The notes under the pieces were generated by a model. It was not told the DNA's origin and ran no database searches. It worked only from the letters and a program-made list of their open reading frames with translations. Positions 4,775 through 5,611 of a stretch of DNA of 5,611 nucleotides are shown one piece after another. Each line of letters begins with the position of its first letter. Position 1 is the first letter of the stretch. The stretch lies in the NCBI GenBank assembly GCA_945787425.1, contig CALZHO010000068.1, positions 1-5,611 on the forward strand, given 5' to 3'. Origin of the DNA: an uncultured Bacteroidales bacterium (GTDB taxonomy: Bacteria; Bacteroidota; Bacteroidia; Bacteroidales; Paludibacteraceae). Position numbers and translations under genes: made by a program.

Positions 4775-5611
4775 TGAAACTCTTTCCTAACTGTAAGATT
4801 AATATCGGTCTGCGCGTAGTGCGCAAACGCGAAGATGGTTATCACGATTTAGAGACTATCTTCTATCCTGTCTATGGCTTGCACGATGAGTTGGAGGTCG
4901 TGAAAGCAGAGGAGTTTGCTTTCCATCAAGACGGCTTAGTTGTTGATTGCTCACCCACAGACAACCTCATATATAAGGTGTACCAACGTATGCAGACACA
5001 TTTCCCGCAGATAGGAAATGTCAAAATCACTTTCAAGAAGAATATTCCTTTTGGTGCTGGTCTTGGTGGTGGTAGCAGTGATGCTGCCCACATGGCTATT
5101 GCGCTCAATGAGATTTTCCAACTTGGACTGACCAAAGAGCAATTGGCTGAGGAAGTGCGCCCTTTGGGTGCAGATTGTCCATTCTTTATTTATAACACTC
5201 CATGTTATGCGGAAGGCATTGGAGATAAATTGACCCCTATATCATTGGACTTGAGTGGTTTGCGCCTTGTGATGATTAAACCTGCTTGTGGTGTCTCCAC
5301 CAAAGAAGCCTACGGAGGAATAATCCCCAAAGGCACCTCCAAAGTCTTAAATAACCTTAAGGACCTTAAAGTCCTGAATGTCCTGAACGACCTTACCATC
5401 CTTTCCTCCCTTACCAACGATTTTGAAGAAACCGTTTGTAAGGTTCATCCCGAAATAGCCGAAATAAAACAACGCCTGCTCGATGCAGGCGCCGTATATG
5501 CTGCCATGTCTGGCTCTGGCTCAACCGTGTTTGGGCTGTTTCCTACACCATCCTCCACAACTCTACACAATTCTACACAATTCTACACAACTCTACACAA
5601 TTCTACGCAAC
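4774..5611 (+). CDS. ispE: 4-diphosphocytidyl-2-C-methyl-D-erythritol kinase (3' end outside window)
   Basis: A GHMP kinase that phosphorylates CDP-methylerythritol with ATP in the MEP isoprenoid pathway (EC 2.7.1.148), in the cytoplasm. Seen: the N-terminal CKINIGLRV with Lys8, REDGYHDLETIFYP (19-32), the ATP-binding glycine loop PFGAGLGGGSSDAA (92-105), LGADCPFF with the expected catalytic Asp134, KPACGVSTKEAY, and the late motif MSGSGSTVFG (245-254). The frame is open to the window edge at residue 279, close to the usual full length of about 270-280, so only a short tail should be missing. Two oddities: residues 190-210 are a three-residue repeat (KVL NNL KDL KVL NVL NDL TIL) from a 9-nt repeat, replacing the usual linker. 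After FGLF the C-terminus is encoded by a 10-nt tandem repeat instead of the normal end. All catalytic motifs are intact. It shares TAATG with the permease gene. Confidence 0.93.
   Translation, partial: MKLFPNCKINIGLRVVRKREDGYHDLETIFYPVYGLHDELEVVKAEEFAFHQDGLVVDCSPTDNLIYKVYQRMQTHFPQIGNVKITFKKNIPFGAGLGGGSSDAAHMAIALNEIFQLGLTKEQLAEEVRPLGADCPFFIYNTPCYAEGIGDKLTPISLDLSGLRLVMIKPACGVSTKEAYGGIIPKGTSKVLNNLKDLKVLNVLNDLTILSSLTNDFEETVCKVHPEIAEIKQRLLDAGAVYAAMSGSGSTVFGLFPTPSSTTLHNSTQFYTTLHNSTQ
5341..5412 (+). repeat. 9-nt in-frame tandem repeat inside ispE
   Basis: Eight 9-nt units with consensus AAnGnCCTT: AAAGTCTTA, AATAACCTT, AAGGACCTT, AAAGTCCTG, AATGTCCTG, AACGACCTT, ACCATCCTT and TCCTCCCTT, the last two decayed. 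Because the unit is three codons, gain or loss keeps the frame and gives a leucine every third residue. The conserved NDFEETV block of IspE resumes right afterwards. Confidence 0.8.
5541..5611 (+). repeat. 10-nt tandem repeat at the 3' end of ispE
   Basis: Seven decamers in phase: TCCTACACCA, TCCTCCACAA, CTCTACACAA, TTCTACACAA twice, CTCTACACAA, TTCTACGCAA. The array reaches the window edge and may continue. Three units make a ten-residue peptide repeat (TTLHNSTQFY, then TTLHNSTQ). The unit has no stop codon in any phase, but a change of one unit shifts the frame of what follows. Confidence 0.9.

Noticed and set aside
4774..5611. IspE as a pseudogene because of its repeat-derived segments
   Set aside because: The frame is intact through both repeats, and all catalytic and nucleotide-binding motifs are present.

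Overview
The window looks like chromosomal DNA from a member of the Bacteroidota, most likely the Bacteroidales. The evidence is a pair of promoters of the Bacteroides type (TTTG, 20 nt, TAnnTTTG), AT-rich start contexts without clear Shine-Dalgarno sites, a four-repeat DUF349 protein, an FtsE with the GRVGSGKS form of Walker A, and a DUF2490-like outer-membrane protein. No mobile element, RNA gene or CRISPR array was seen.

Left part (1-1450, + strand): the last 35 codons of an unidentified gene, then sufE (157-573, sulfur acceptor for Fe-S assembly). Two bases later comes a secreted, probable beta-barrel protein (576-1400). A perfect 17-bp hairpin with A/T tails on both sides (1413-1448) closes this unit and probably also the convergent unit.

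Middle part (1451-3801, - strand): the DUF349 helical protein gene (3801 to 2317) is transcribed ahead of ftsE (2187 to 1522). The whole spacer between them is a tandem array of 19 heptamers. A second array of about nine related heptamers lies just beyond the ftsE stop.

Right part (3802-5611): a compact divergent control region holds two interlocked promoters. To the right are a Wzm/TagG-like ABC-2 permease gene (3917-4774) and ispE (4774 to beyond the window end), overlapping by one base as TAATG. No ATPase partner gene lies beside the permease and no ftsX beside ftsE.

The most striking feature is the density of unrelated short repeats. There are 7-mers on both sides of ftsE and inside the outer-membrane protein gene, where they sit beside a GC-rich palindrome. 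A 9-nt in-frame repeat lies inside ispE, and a 10-nt repeat forms the visible C-terminus of IspE. The second point of interest is the 3796-3922 region. Its two promoters are arranged symmetrically, their -33 boxes form an inverted repeat, and a 16-bp inverted repeat carries both start codons. This could be shared regulation or an invertible switch. Neither idea can be proved from one sequence.
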